DNA of 64,000 nucleotides from Cannabis sativa. Lineage: Eukaryota > Streptophyta > Magnoliopsida > Rosales > Cannabaceae. The translations under genes and the position numbers were made by a program. The notes under the pieces were generated by a model that saw nothing but the letters and a program-made list of their open reading frames with translations, was not told the DNA's origin and did no database searches. Shown here piece after piece: positions 48,561 through 59,877 of this stretch. The number at the start of each line of letters is the position of its first letter. Position 1 is the stretch's first letter. The stretch lies in assembly GCF_029168945.1 (NCBI RefSeq), contig NC_083603.1:47254406-47318405 (forward strand), given 5' to 3'.

Positions 48561-49442
48561 AAATAAATTATTGGTTCAATAAATTCATACACAAGTTCAG
48601 AAAATAACCAGTAAAGCAAATATGTTTGCAAAAATATCAAAACAAAACATATTAATTATATTTCAAGGTTTCCAACATAATGAAATACAGTGTCTCGGTA
48701 GGCGAGAGTCAAAGATAACAGTAGTTGAATAGAGTAGTTAGCTCATCTAAAATAGACACCATTTTAGCAACCTTTTATTTGATCAAAATGAGAATCCAAC
48801 GTTGTCCTGGTACGCGAGAGTCAAGGTTATTCTCATTTTATGAGCTTCCACCATTGTTTCATATTCTGTAAGTTTATTTCTAAGTAGTCACCGTGGGGGA
48901 GAGTCTAATAGAAACGAAAACTTACAAAATACTTATCATATGAGATCTTACGGTGGTAAGTGCTTTCAACGAATAACCATCCATACAGGGGACGAAGTCT
49001 AGCGTCTCGAGGTTATATTGAAAATATTTAACCATTGTAAGACCGACAATGGAGATCGAATATCTCTTTTATTACAGCTCATTATTTAAAATAATGTATT
49101 TTTAATTAATCATTTATTTTAATATATATATTTTAATAATGAAAATTACTTAATTTAAGTTGATCCAAAATTAATTAAAAAAATTAATTTTCAAACAATA
49201 ATTTCGAAAATCCATTTATAAATAATTATAAAATTTCAAAATTATATAAAATATAATAAAATAAATTTCTGGAAAATATCTAATTTAAGTTGTTCTAAAA
49301 TAACAAAATTTTGAACTTAAATAATTTTCCAAAATTTAATTAAATATCAAATTAAGTATCTTGAACTAATACCTTAATTTGAAAAATATTCCTATTTAAG
49401 TTGATCCAAAATTAATAAATTTTCAACTTAAAAATATTTTAA

Positions 49443-49846
49443 AGAAGGCTAATTAGCAATTTTTCCCCCGAACTTTGACATGTACTAAATCATGCCTCCT
49501 GAACTTTTTTGGTCGTTAAAAATTCCTCCTGAACTATTAAGATTGTTAGATTTAAGGACTTTTGTCTAATTTTAGTAAAAAAAAAATCTAATATGGATGA
49601 AAATTCAGGGGACATGATTTAGTACATATCAAAGTTTGAGGGGCATGATTTAGTAGGTATCAAAGTCTGGGGAGCATGGTTTAGTACATAAACAATCACT
49701 GAAACATTAAAATTGAATGAAATTAGACAAAAGTCCTTAAATCTAACAATCTCAATAGTTTAGGGAGAATTTTTAACGGTAAAAAAAAGTTCAGGGGGCA
49801 TGATTTGGTATATGTCAAAGTTCGGGAGAAAAATTGCTAATTAGCC
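49443..49846. mobile_element. Foldback MITE
   Basis: 404 bp with long inverted repeats: AGGCTAATTAGCAATTTTT at the left, its complement at the right, extending inward over the GAACTTTGACAT and AAGTCCTTAAATCTAACAAT blocks. TTAA lies on both sides (49439-49442 and 49847-49850). The centre has two to three imperfect repeats of a 30-36 bp unit with GCATGATTTAGTA. No ORF. It splits one of the host's palindromic units. Confidence 0.8.
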
Positions 49847-51337
49847 TTAAGTTGATCCAAAATTAATTTGAAAAAATAATTTTCAACTTAAATATATTTT
49901 CTACGAAAATTCAAATAATTAAGTATCCGTAAGAATCTAATTAGTTATAACTTCTTTTATTTAATTAAATACAGAAAAATGCATCTGGTTAATCTTGAAA
50001 AAAGTTTCATTAAACTAAGTGTGTTTTTCTTAACTTAATTTCAAAATAGTCTGATGAAAAATTAATTTCATATATTTTGAAATTAATTATGTTGCTAATC
50101 AATTTTATTAGGTTAAACTAGTTTAATTAACCTATTACAGTTATTTAAATCAGGCAAATGGGCTTTCACAATTGGGGTTGTTCATGTGAGGGAGGGCTGA
50201 GTTCAGTAAGTCGTACCCACTACTAATGACCCCTAACTCTCACACAAGGCCCAAAGGAGAGGAATTTAACCTTAATTTAAACAATAGGCCCAATACTAAT
50301 TGGGCCTAAATAAAATCTATCAAAAGTGACAATTTTAGTTAGCAACCTAGTCCATTTCAATTACAAAAATTAAATGGGCTCCTTATATGCATCTAAGTCT
50401 AAAGCAAACATATAGGCTCTCACAGGCACACTGATTTGGATGGATCCTATCATGTTACTAGGTTTATACACAGATGAAAAAAGATTGCAAAATTTACCTA
50501 TTACAAATTATTTATTTGACCTATTGACAATTGAACCATTGGTTAAAATCAGATTATTGGATCTGTCAACAAGTTAACCACGACAATTTAGATCAAACAA
50601 TAATATGTTTTATAAAACAAGTTTTAAAAACAATATAAAACACACACATGCAACAAATTGGATAGTTGGATATAAGATTTATTTAATTTAAATTAATTTA
50701 ATAATTAAATAATTTTCAAAAAATCTAAACAATAAATTATTATTTTCGAAAATAATAAAATTAAATTAAATAATTAATTTCAAAATTAAACCTATAAATT
50801 TGAAAAATTAAGTTTTCAACAAACCTAAATATCTATTCAAAAATATGCTAACAACTTTTCAAATTTTATGTTATTTAAAAATAAAATTAAATATCCAATA
50901 AAATAAAATGATAAATAAATATCATTTATCTAATTTTATAATTAATTTAAATAAAATAATAAAAATTTGAAAGTTAGCAAAATATCTGGTTACATTTAAA
51001 ATTTTCTAGTTAAAATAATCTTATTTTAAATTTCAAATAATGTCATTTTATAAAATTAATTAAATAATATAAAATATCTGACCTTAAATTTAAAAATAAG
51101 ATAAAATAATCAAATTTAAAAAATAAAGGTAACCAATTAAGCAAAATATCAAATTTTATCCTTTTTCAATTCAAAGCTACTAATATCTAAAATTAATTAA
51201 AAAAGAAAAATTAATTTTATTCTGATAATTAGATTTGAAATTTGAAAAATAAAAATCAATATATAAAATTACACAAAAAAATTTGAAATTAATTCCATGA
51301 AAAGCATGAAAAAATGAAGAAAAAAAATTGCATTTGG

Positions 51338-51560
51338 TCCGGATGGTATGCAATGCATACCTTGCATACCATCCGCACAGGCACGAGGCGGATGTACCCG
51401 TGAAAACACGCACACGGACCTTGCATTGCAAGATCTCCACGCGCGCAGGGAGGCTTCATACAGCACATGGGCGAGCTCCTTTGGACAGGCCCCTGTCTGA
51501 ACACAGGTGACACCCGTGTGTCACGTGCATCCGCGCGCGCATAAAGGTGTCACACCTCCT
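51338..51560. repeat. GC-rich patch with a perfect 13-bp inverted repeat
   Basis: In surroundings of about 80 percent AT, this patch is GC-rich with CpGs. GGATGGTATGCAA (51341-51353) and its exact complement (51362-51374) flank an 8-base loop. Further inverted motifs follow (GTGTCAC family near 51508-51555). The inner element has a different GC-rich patch at the same place (43182-43300). Confidence 0.7.
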
Positions 51561-51632
51561 AATTTTTTTTTTTCGATTTTCAAAAATTCATAACTAAATC
51601 AAATAAAATCGAAATTAAGTTCTGTAAAAAAA

Positions 51633-51866
51633 TGAATTGCTTAATTTTTTTATACTATCCAATAAAATAATTCCATAACGAAAATCTAATTATTTTACGT
51701 AAAAAGTTTCCAAACATCAATCAATTATCAATAAACACATTGATCAAAAAGTGAATTGCTTAATTTTTTTATACTATCCAATAAAATAATTCCATAACGA
51801 AAATCCAATTATTTTACGTAAAAAGTTTGTAAACATCAATCAATTATCAATAAACACATTGATCAA
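51633..51866. repeat. 119-bp tandem duplication
   Basis: The unit from TGAATTGCTTAATTT to ACACATTGATCAA occurs at 51633-51751 and again at 51752-51866, nearly identical, so it is a recent duplication in the leader close to the primer site. Confidence 0.92.
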
Positions 51867-51951
51867 CATGAATCACATTCAAATCACACACACATCATTT
51901 TAAATCCATATTTCTTGAAAGTAAATCAATTACCATAGCTCTGAGGCCAGT

Positions 51952-53816
51952 TGTTGGATTATGTTTTACCAGGATCTAGATTTACTAACAAGTATGTTTT
52001 TAATATCCTAAATATAAATTTCTAAAACGATGAAAATAAACACATAAAAGGTATGAGAAACCTTACATTGGTTGCAGCAGAATTAAATGACTCATTCCGC
52101 TCAGATCTCTAACCCTTGTATCCTTTCTGTCGTAGAGTATCACCAAGATCTAAGCTTGAAACTTCTTCTGTTGTTTGGATTCTTAACAGTCTTACACAGT
52201 ATGATTGAGGACTCACTTGCTATGTGTGGGCATGCACTCAATCACTGAAGGCTCGAATTTAGTTTGTGAAGAAGGCTATAAGATTTCAAAATTAGAAGAA
52301 GAAAGGAAGAAGATGAAGTCTCATAAACCTAGTTGTCAAAGAGAAAGAAACTAGGTTTTAGCTTTTGAAGCATTAGTTGGATAATGAGACTTTCTTTTCT
52401 TTTTTATACTACTTCTCTTAGGGTTAGGGTTGATTTATTTAGAATAAAAAATGATAAAAATGGACCAAAAATAGCACTAAGTGGTTGGCCATTAGTGGGC
52501 CCAACACTAGTTAGATTTTTGCTATTTTTTTCAACCATTTATCTAATTTTCACAAATACCACTTTTTGCAATTTCAATCCTATAAATGTCAAAACTATTT
52601 ATTTAATAATTAAATTAATTATCAAACAAAATTGTCATTTATAATATTTATTAATTAGACTCCATAATGTCTCTCAATTAATAAATTAACCATAAAATCC
52701 TATTTCTTCACAATCAAGCCATAACATAGTGAAAATTCATAAACTAGACATAGTCTAATTTTAGAATTATAATTGATTAACTAAAATCAATTAACTGAGT
52801 CTTACAAGCAGTTTGTCTTAACTAGTATGGGGACCATGGGCCTATATAACCGAGCTCCCAATAAGCAGATCGAGAATTTACCAAGTAAATTCTCTAACTT
52901 ATTAATTCTTCCTTGCACCACTATAGAATTTGGAATTGCACTCTCAGTTATATAGAACGCTCTATATGTTCGAAGATATAGATACGATATTAATTATCCA
53001 TTGTTACAATCCAATAAACAATGATCCTCTATAGATGATTTACATTGCATAGGGATTAATTTACCGTTACACCCTTCAATGTATTTTATCTTTAAAACGC
53101 TTAGTAACCTATAAATGATATTTTAGTGAACTAACATAATCACTAAAATGAGTGCTCTATCATTTATCTCTATTTAGCCAAGCTCGAAGGAAATCATCAT
53201 TTCACTTCTATGTCCGGATAGAAGCTTCCCACTCAATTGAACTACCATGTTCTTAACCTATACGTCACGGGAAGAACCATTTGGTTGACTTTAACTAATA
53301 GGTTAAAGAACACAAATAATGTAACTGAACTAGAACCTAACCATCTCAAGATTGAGATCATTTGATCTAGGATCAACTAGGTGATATTGAATTGAATAGA
53401 TATTACTGTAAGTTTATCATATCTAATCCAAGTTCAATATCGGTCCCTTCCGAGGCATACTCCATACATCCAACCCAAGCTTACTTTAACCAATGCCCTG
53501 GAAAGGACATAACACTTATCCAAGTAAACTACATTGTAGATCATCATACCAGTTAAACCTTGTGTACTGATAAATCATAGGAATACATTTAATCACACAA
53601 TCTTGATTATTTTCCACTATATTGACAACACAATAAACAAGAATATCAGTGTGATAAGGATTTGGATGAATTTATTAATCAAATAAGTGAATAAATGATC
53701 ACATGAACTAAATAACACATTAAACAAGTAATGAAATTAAATCTGTTTCTTTATTGATAATTGAAAAGAAAAGATTACATTGAAATAGAGTTTTATTTAA
53801 GGCACAAAGCCCAACA
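51952..53816 (-). repeat. Outer copia 5' LTR
   Basis: 1865 bp, plus-strand TGTTGGATTATGTTTTACC to AAGCCCAACA. The primer site lies just outside its left end, so this is the 5' LTR of a minus-strand element. The partner 3' LTR is missing at the left (truncation near 28090). Its insertion cut a Harbinger transposase that continues at 53817. Confidence 0.92.
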
Positions 53817-54540
53817 AATACAACTCAAAATGTAATGTGTATATGTTCATATGACATGAAGTTTACATATGTTGTTGCTGGATGGGAAATATCGGCTAAT
53901 GATGCACAAATTCTTTCAAAATGTGCCACAAACCCAGATTATGAATTCCTAGCTCTACCCCATGGTAGGTGTTATCAAACTTATTATGTTTATTGATATT
54001 ATTTTGTATTAATATTTATATGGAAAGACTAATATCAATTAACACTGTTTAGGAAAAATATAATCTGGTTGATTCTGGATATACAAACATGCTTGGTTTT
54101 CTTTCCCCATATCAAGGAAAAATATATTACTTGAGTTAATATGCAGATTGTAATCCTTCAGGAAAAAGGGAGTTGTTCAATTATCGACATTCGTCTTAGA
54201 GAAATGTCATCGAGCGATACTTTGGGGTATTGAAGACTTATTTTTCCATTTTAAAGCAAATGCCTTCGTATGATCTGAAAATACAAAAATATATTGTGAT
54301 TGCCTGTTGTGAAATTCACAATTTTATAAGGATAAATGCAGAAAAATACATATATTTTGATGGAGATGAAGACATTTTTTAAGGATAAGATACTACTATA
54401 CAAAGCACCCACGAAACTTTGAATGATAGTGCTGAGTTTAACATTTCAAGAAATTAAATTCGTGAAATGGTTAATGTTCGTGAGAAAATTAATGATCATA
54501 TATAGAGAGCCAATTGACGATGAAGATAATGAGTGAAACT
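53817..54540 (+). pseudogene. Second Harbinger transposase remnant
   Basis: Plus-strand DDE_Tnp_4 relic. NVMCICSYDMKFTYVVAGWE (from about 53833), then a probable intron, VDSGYTNMLGFLSPYQGK with the second Asp (about 54079), RNVIERYFGVLKTYF with the Glu (about 54204), and ACCEIHNFIRINAEKY near 54305. Two stops lie in the relic near 54140 and 54198. The N-terminus and first Asp are cut off by the copia LTR at 53816. It differs in sequence from the copy at 16214-17579. Confidence 0.83.
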
Positions 54541-54930
54541 TATTAACAATTAGAACCTTTTAAATATTTTTTTTAAGATTGGATAATTATTAGTTCTTAT
54601 TTTATTATGATTTTGTCAGTTTTGTGTTATAGATAATGAGTTTTGTAATTTCAAATTACTTGAATTTTTTTAAGATGTTAATAAGTATTTTTATTTGATT
54701 TTTTTTTTATAATTTTTATACATTTATTTGAAAATAAAAATAAATAATATTCATATTTTTTATTTAAAAAAGAAAAAAAATCAAAATTTATGTTTTTTTA
54801 AATTAAAAAATAAAAATAGTTACAGAACATACTTTTATTTTATATTTTTAAAATTATAAAATAAAAATGATTACAAAACACACTTTTATTTTTTATTTTT
54901 AAAATTAAAAAATAAAAATAATTATAGAAT
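54541..54930. other. AT-rich non-coding gap
   Basis: Runs of A and T with a repeated motif TTACANAACA(C/T)ACTTTTATTTT (two copies near 54820 and 54870). No gene seen; probably the tail of the Harbinger remnant. Confidence 0.6.
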
Positions 54931-55157
54931 TGTTATAAAATAATATAAAGTAGATGAAAAGAAAGAAGAAGAAGATGAAGAGAGAAAGAGAAAGTGAATG
55001 AGAATTTCTGAGTTGTTTATTCCAATGGGGTGAACCCCTATTTATACAAATACAAGAATGAAATATTAAGAAACTAAGAAAAAGAGGAATGTTGATTACA
55101 ATTAATGGTAATAAATAAAAGATTTGGACATCCACATAATTATTAATATTTATAACA
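54931..55157 (-). repeat. Short copia LTR (227 bp)
   Basis: Plus-strand TGTTATAAAATAA...ATATTTATAACA. To its right, CTCCCCCTTGGATGTCC is a polypurine tract on the minus strand, so this is the 3' LTR of a minus-strand element. A TATA-like box and a Ser/Leu-coding CT-rich tract (54960-54995) lie within. No partner LTR found up to 57617. Confidence 0.82.
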
Positions 55158-55249
55158 CTCCCCCTTGGATGTCCATAATAACTGGCTTATTAAAAATTTT
55201 GCTGAAAACTTCATCAAAGGAAAAAGAGTATAGTGTAAACTAACTCCTC

Positions 55250-55560
55250 CTAATTTAGGCATTTGTGAAGATCTTCTAATCTACGAATTTTGATCTTATC
55301 TGCCGTCTTCTCAAATGTTGATGTTGGTAATAACTTTGTGAATAAGTTTGCAAGATTGACACTTGATTGAATATGTTGAACACCAATATGCATTTTCTTG
55401 AAGCGTATAAAGAAGAATTTCGTGAAATGTGTTCTAACTCTATCTCCTTCAATGTACCTCTTTTTAGTTGAGCGATGCAAGCAGTATTATCCATAGAGAA
55501 TTGCTTGGGTTGATACTTCTTTATTGAGTGCAATCCATATGTTTCCCGAATATGCTATGT
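55250..55560 (-). pseudogene. Copia RNase H C-terminal remnant
   Basis: On the minus strand: FSMDNTACIAQLKRG, then after a frameshift HIGVQHIQSSVNLANLFTKL and LPTSTFEKTADKI, the standard end of copia RNase H. It ends about 95 bp before the short LTR, so it belongs to that element. Upstream pol is not recognisable. Confidence 0.85.
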
Positions 55561-55630
55561 CAATGATCTCACTCACACACATTCTCTACTTGCTTCATAA
55601 AATGCAAGTTTGTTAACACGATTTATAGTT

Positions 55631-55803
55631 GCCTCGTTAAAAACCTTGCCAGAAAAACCCAGTGGGACAAAATCTGAGCTAAGGAAAAGAGTACAATATA
55701 TATTTCATATTCATAATTATTTGCAAGTTGCCTCGTTAAAAACCTTGCCAGGAAAACCCAGTGGGACAAAACCTGAACTAAGGGAAAAAGAGTGCAACAT
55801 AAA
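55631..55803. repeat. Tandem copy of a widespread plant repeat
   Basis: A unit of about 70 bp is present at 55631-55701 and 55730-55800, period 99. It contains TTGCCTCGTTAAAAACCTTG, a GAAAACCCAGTGGGACAAAA stretch and a purine-rich end. The same motif is common in many plants near copia 3' regions. The 116-codon frame over it is probably incidental. Confidence 0.75.
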
Positions 55804-57617
55804 TATGTCTCCCCCTCATGCACATATGATCCATAATTCTTTTGGTGATAATAGATCTCATAAGATTATTGTTATCACTTTTAAAATATCACCATATATG
55901 ATCTTTGATCATATATTTTCTATAACTCTTCCAGAGTATGTATGGACTTCTAAATTATAGATGAGGGGTTCGTGGAACATTAGTCTTTATCCAACTAATT
56001 GTATCATTCATGTGTGTACACAACTTTGTTCATACGAAAATTTAAAATTTCAAGTAGATATGAACATAACACATTAATGGTACTATAAATTTTCATTTGT
56101 GATACTGATGGTACTCCAAGACTATATATTTGTACCATTCTTGTTGTATGATCTTAATTTCCATATCAAATGATCATATATTTATAATTCTTGATACATA
56201 TGAAGTACTTCAGAACTTCAATAATAATGAACAAACTTTATACATTTAATATTTCTCGATATACAAAAGAAATAAAAGTTTGTTCTTCAATTAATCAAAA
56301 ACTCTTCAAGAGTCTATCACAACGTATAATTTACGAATTTATACTGCATAGACAACCAGAGGTGTTTTTCAAACAATAATTTACTTACATGTCTTTATTT
56401 CATACAAAGATCTTTGTCATATAGTGCGCGCGACTTAAAATTTATATCACTTAAGATATGTATTAAATTCTTCTAGAATTTTTAGAGTAGGCTTATTTCA
56501 AATTCTCACTATATTAGGAGCTCCAAATGAATAACTTTTGTTGCAACATTTATGTGACGCTTATAAATCCTCATAAAATATATTCCAGGCTATAATCAAA
56601 TCATGATTATATTTTCTCAATATTTAAGCCTTACTTCAATCAATCTCATGTCTATGCAAACTTTGTACAATAATTCATTGTGTACAAATACATATATGCA
56701 AATTTCTCATTATAAATATTTATTTGCACACCCTACAGGTCTTACTTCACTTTATGTGAGTAAATTTGCCTGGACTGCGTCATAATATTTTGGCCAAAAA
56801 TAAAAAGTATGTTGATTTGATAATTCTCGACAAATCTAATACCATGATCCTTGCTATCTCATGTTAGTTTATTGCATATGCACACATTCAATATTTATTA
56901 TCGACAAAAATTTCAATAAATGATAATTTCCTCCCATATTGACATAACTTATAGAGATCTGTTTAAATTACATATTTTTCAAATATATTTATCATTTATA
57001 GGTACCTATATAGAATCAATTTAGGGATTCAATTATGATCAAATGTGTTATGTCTAACTTCTCTTGGGAGTCTCTTCAAGTACCGTCTTCATCACGGTTA
57101 TCATTTTAATCATCAATACTTTATAACATTAAGGTATCTTTATGGGTACCTCTATATTTAACAACTTCAGGATAAATCAAATGAACATTTATTAATAATT
57201 TCTATATTGTTCATTTACGCTTCAGGCGTTTTCAACTCATTCTAACTCAACTTTGAATAATATTGATTTGCAGTTGGTACATATCATTTTGAACTATATT
57301 GTTCTTATATACTTTGTGCAAGGATCATTTTTTAAAAATTATCATCGATCCCAACTACTTCTCTCCCCCTGATCGAGAGAATTTTTAAAAATTGTGATAT
57401 CTAATAATATTAATATACCTGTAGGGATTTCAATATATCACAATGAATCAATATTTATTTAAACTCATATATATTATATGACATTGAACTTCAGGTTCAA
57501 TAAACTTCAGTTTCAAGTTCAATCCTTATGAACTTAATTCATTTCTAAGAATGAGTCATACGTGTATAATTAGAAATACATAAATTTACACATTTTGTAA
57601 ATGCATGATCATATAAT
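55804..57617. other. Non-coding interior of the short-LTR copia element
   Basis: 1.8 kb, AT-rich, no ORF with recognisable motifs. CTCCCCCT occurs at 55803-55810 and 57362-57369, resembling polypurine tracts on the minus strand. The rest holds no gene I can support. Confidence 0.55.
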
Positions 57618-59040
57618 TGTTGGGTTTTGTGCCCTAAATAAAACCCTTCACAATCTGATTAGTTATCAATATCAGAAATTTGAAGTAATTTATGTTTGCA
57701 TGAATTTTACATGCTAATGGTTTAATATGTTTATTACATTTACACACAAAATCAGTTAAGTCCAGATCATATGTTTATTCACAATTACAGTATCGTCAAC
57801 ACAGTGGAATGTGATTGTGATCATATGAATTAAAAGACTAAGTCCCTGTTTCATCAGTGTTTTGGATTTACACTAATGTGATAATTAGTGATGATGTGTA
57901 CTTACACTTGGAGTAAGTGGTATGTTCTTTCCAGGACATTAGTAAAGTATACTAGTTTCGAATGTATGGAGTATACATTGGACTGGACCGATATTGCAAC
58001 TTAGTTAAGATATTATAAACTTACCGCTATATCTTTCCAAGTCAATATCAGTAGTTGATCTTAAGATTAAAAGAATCTAAATCCTGATATGCTTAGGCTC
58101 AACTCAGGAGTGCTATTCATGTTCTTTGATTTATTAGTTAAGCCTACTTTTGGGTCAGGGTGATACGTATATTTTGGGAACATGATAGTATGATTGAGTG
58201 GGAGTGCTGAACATAAATATGGAATCTATAGCTTCTACTGGTGTATAGAAGTCAAGTGATGATTCCCTTCGAGCTTAGCTAAATAGAAGTAAATGGATGA
58301 GCTCTTATTTAAGTGACTAATTCTTAGATCACTAAACATCATTTACAAGTAGCTAAGTGTTTTAAGGGGCAAAATATATTGAGGGGTGAGAACGGTAAAA
58401 TTATCCCATCTCGATGTAAATCATCTATATAGAGGATCTTTGATCACAATAAGATTATAACAATGGTTAAATGAGATAGCATATCTATATCGTGGAACAT
58501 ATAATATGCTCTATATAAGTCTGAGAGTGCAATTCTAAGTTCTAAGAGTGGATTCAACGAAGAATTAATAAGTAAGAATTTACTTAGTAAATTCGGTTCA
58601 CTTATTGGAAGCTCAGCATATAGATCCATGGTCCCCATTCTAGTTGAGACTATACTGCTTGTAAGACTTAATAATTGATTTGTGATTAATCAATTATAAT
58701 TCTAAAGTTAGACTATGTCTGATTTGTGAATTTTCACTAAGGAGGGGCAAAATTGTAAAGAAAAGAGATTCTAAGTTTATTTATTTATTAATAGACTTTA
58801 TATGTCTAATTAATAATTAAATTAAATGAAAATATTGTTTAATAATCTATTTTAGTTATTAAATAATTAGTTTTGGCATTTAAATGGTTAGAATTGGAAA
58901 ATTGGCATTTTTGAGAAAATAGAAATAAAATTTGTGAAAACTGCAAAAACCAAGTGGGGCCCATTACACACCATGGTCGGCCACTTAAAGTGGTTTTTCA
59001 AATTGATATTTTCATTATTTTAATGCCAGATAATTCCTAA
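57618..59040 (+). repeat. LTR 1, 3'-truncated
   Basis: Starts TGTTGGGTTTTGTGCCC; matches 61926-63342. At about 59035-59041 it passes directly into gag sequence, so the TATA box, leader and end of the LTR are deleted. It holds TGGGGCCC near 58955. Confidence 0.9.
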
Positions 59041-59811
59041 CGAAAAATCAGAAGTGCCGTCTCCAGAAGTGCCGGGGGACAATGCATCCAAAGCTGTGAA
59101 AGAAAAGTATGAGCGTTGGCAGAAAGCAAATGACAAAGCTCTATACTTTATGCTTTCCAGCATGGTTGACACCCTTAAAACTCAATTTTCTAAAACCGAA
59201 AAGGCTGCTGAAGTAATGACGAAGTTAACTGAGCTATTCGGTAGGGCATCTCTTCAGTCTCGCTTTGACGCGACTAAGAAATATATCAATGCACGAATGG
59301 AACCCCATCAAAACGTGCGTGATCATGTTCTCCTCATGGCAAGTTATTTTCAAGAAGCCCAGGATCATGGTGCTGAAATGGATCATACTACTCAAGTAAG
59401 CCTTATCTTGAATAGTCTGACTCCAGCATTTCTGCCCTATACATCAAATTATGTCATGAATAAAAAGGACATAGACTTTCATGAGTTAGTCAATGACCTT
59501 CAGACATATGAAAATTTGATTGGAGGACCCAAGAAGAAAGGGAGTAAGCCTCAAAATTCTGGGAATGGTAATGGGACGGTCAAACCTGAAGCAAATGTTG
59601 CCTCTGCTTCTAAACCCAAATCAAAGAAGAAGTGGAAAAACACCAAGAAGCGTGCTAAAGCCATGAAAAACAAAAAGACTGCTGCTTCTGGTGATACACT
59701 CAAAGGAAAGTGTTTCTACTGCAATGAGAAAGGTCATTGGAAACCCCAATGTCCTAAACTTCTTGCAAAGAAACAAGGTATTTCTTTCTATAAACTTTAA
59801 GAGTTTTAGTG
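59036..59811 (+). pseudogene. gag: Copia gag, N-terminus deleted
   Basis: An open frame of about 255 codons to TAA near 59800, entered without an ATG because of the deletion at about 59040; the GTG at 59054 is not a start. It carries a UBN2-like domain (KLTELFGRASLQSRFDATKK, then SLILNSLTPAFLPYTSNYVM), a Lys-rich linker and a CCHC knuckle at 59711-59752 (CFYCNEKGHWKPQC). It is otherwise clean. After the knuckle, AAACAAG/GTATTT is a good splice donor. Confidence 0.88.
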
Positions 59812-59877
59812 AATTATTATCCAATTGGATTATTGATTCTGGACTAACTTTGTTTATTTGTTTCTTCTTCTTGTAGG
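59776..59877 (+). other. Possible intron after gag
   Basis: GTATTTCTTT follows CAAG, and TTCTTCTTGTAG ends the stretch at 59877 with a polypyrimidine tract. The stretch contains the protease start (NWIIDSG, about 59818-59838). About 210 bp downstream AATAAAG (about 60084) could end a short transcript. Such a spliced gag-only RNA is known for some plant copia elements; here it is an inference from splice-like sequence. Confidence 0.35.

Larger units (their letters stand above)
48561..51951 (-). other. Outer copia long leader
   Basis: 3.4 kb between the primer site (minus TGGCCTCAGAGC, about 51938-51949) and gag. It has GCGAGAGTC modules (48702-48710 and 48814-48822), palindromes around TTTAAGTTGATCC, a MITE (49443-49846), the conserved island (50160-50252), a GC-rich patch (51338-51560) and a 119-bp tandem duplication (51633-51866). 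The short open frames crossing the GC-rich patch overlap in all frames and lack conserved motifs. Confidence 0.72.

Noticed and set aside
51180..51513. Overlapping minus-strand frames of 65-86 codons across the GC-rich patch
   Set aside because: Open in three frames at once because of GC composition; no known domain and no matching frame in the inner element.
55610..55960. 116-codon frame over the tandem repeat
   Set aside because: The repeated motif is non-coding where known, and the frame depends on the duplication.
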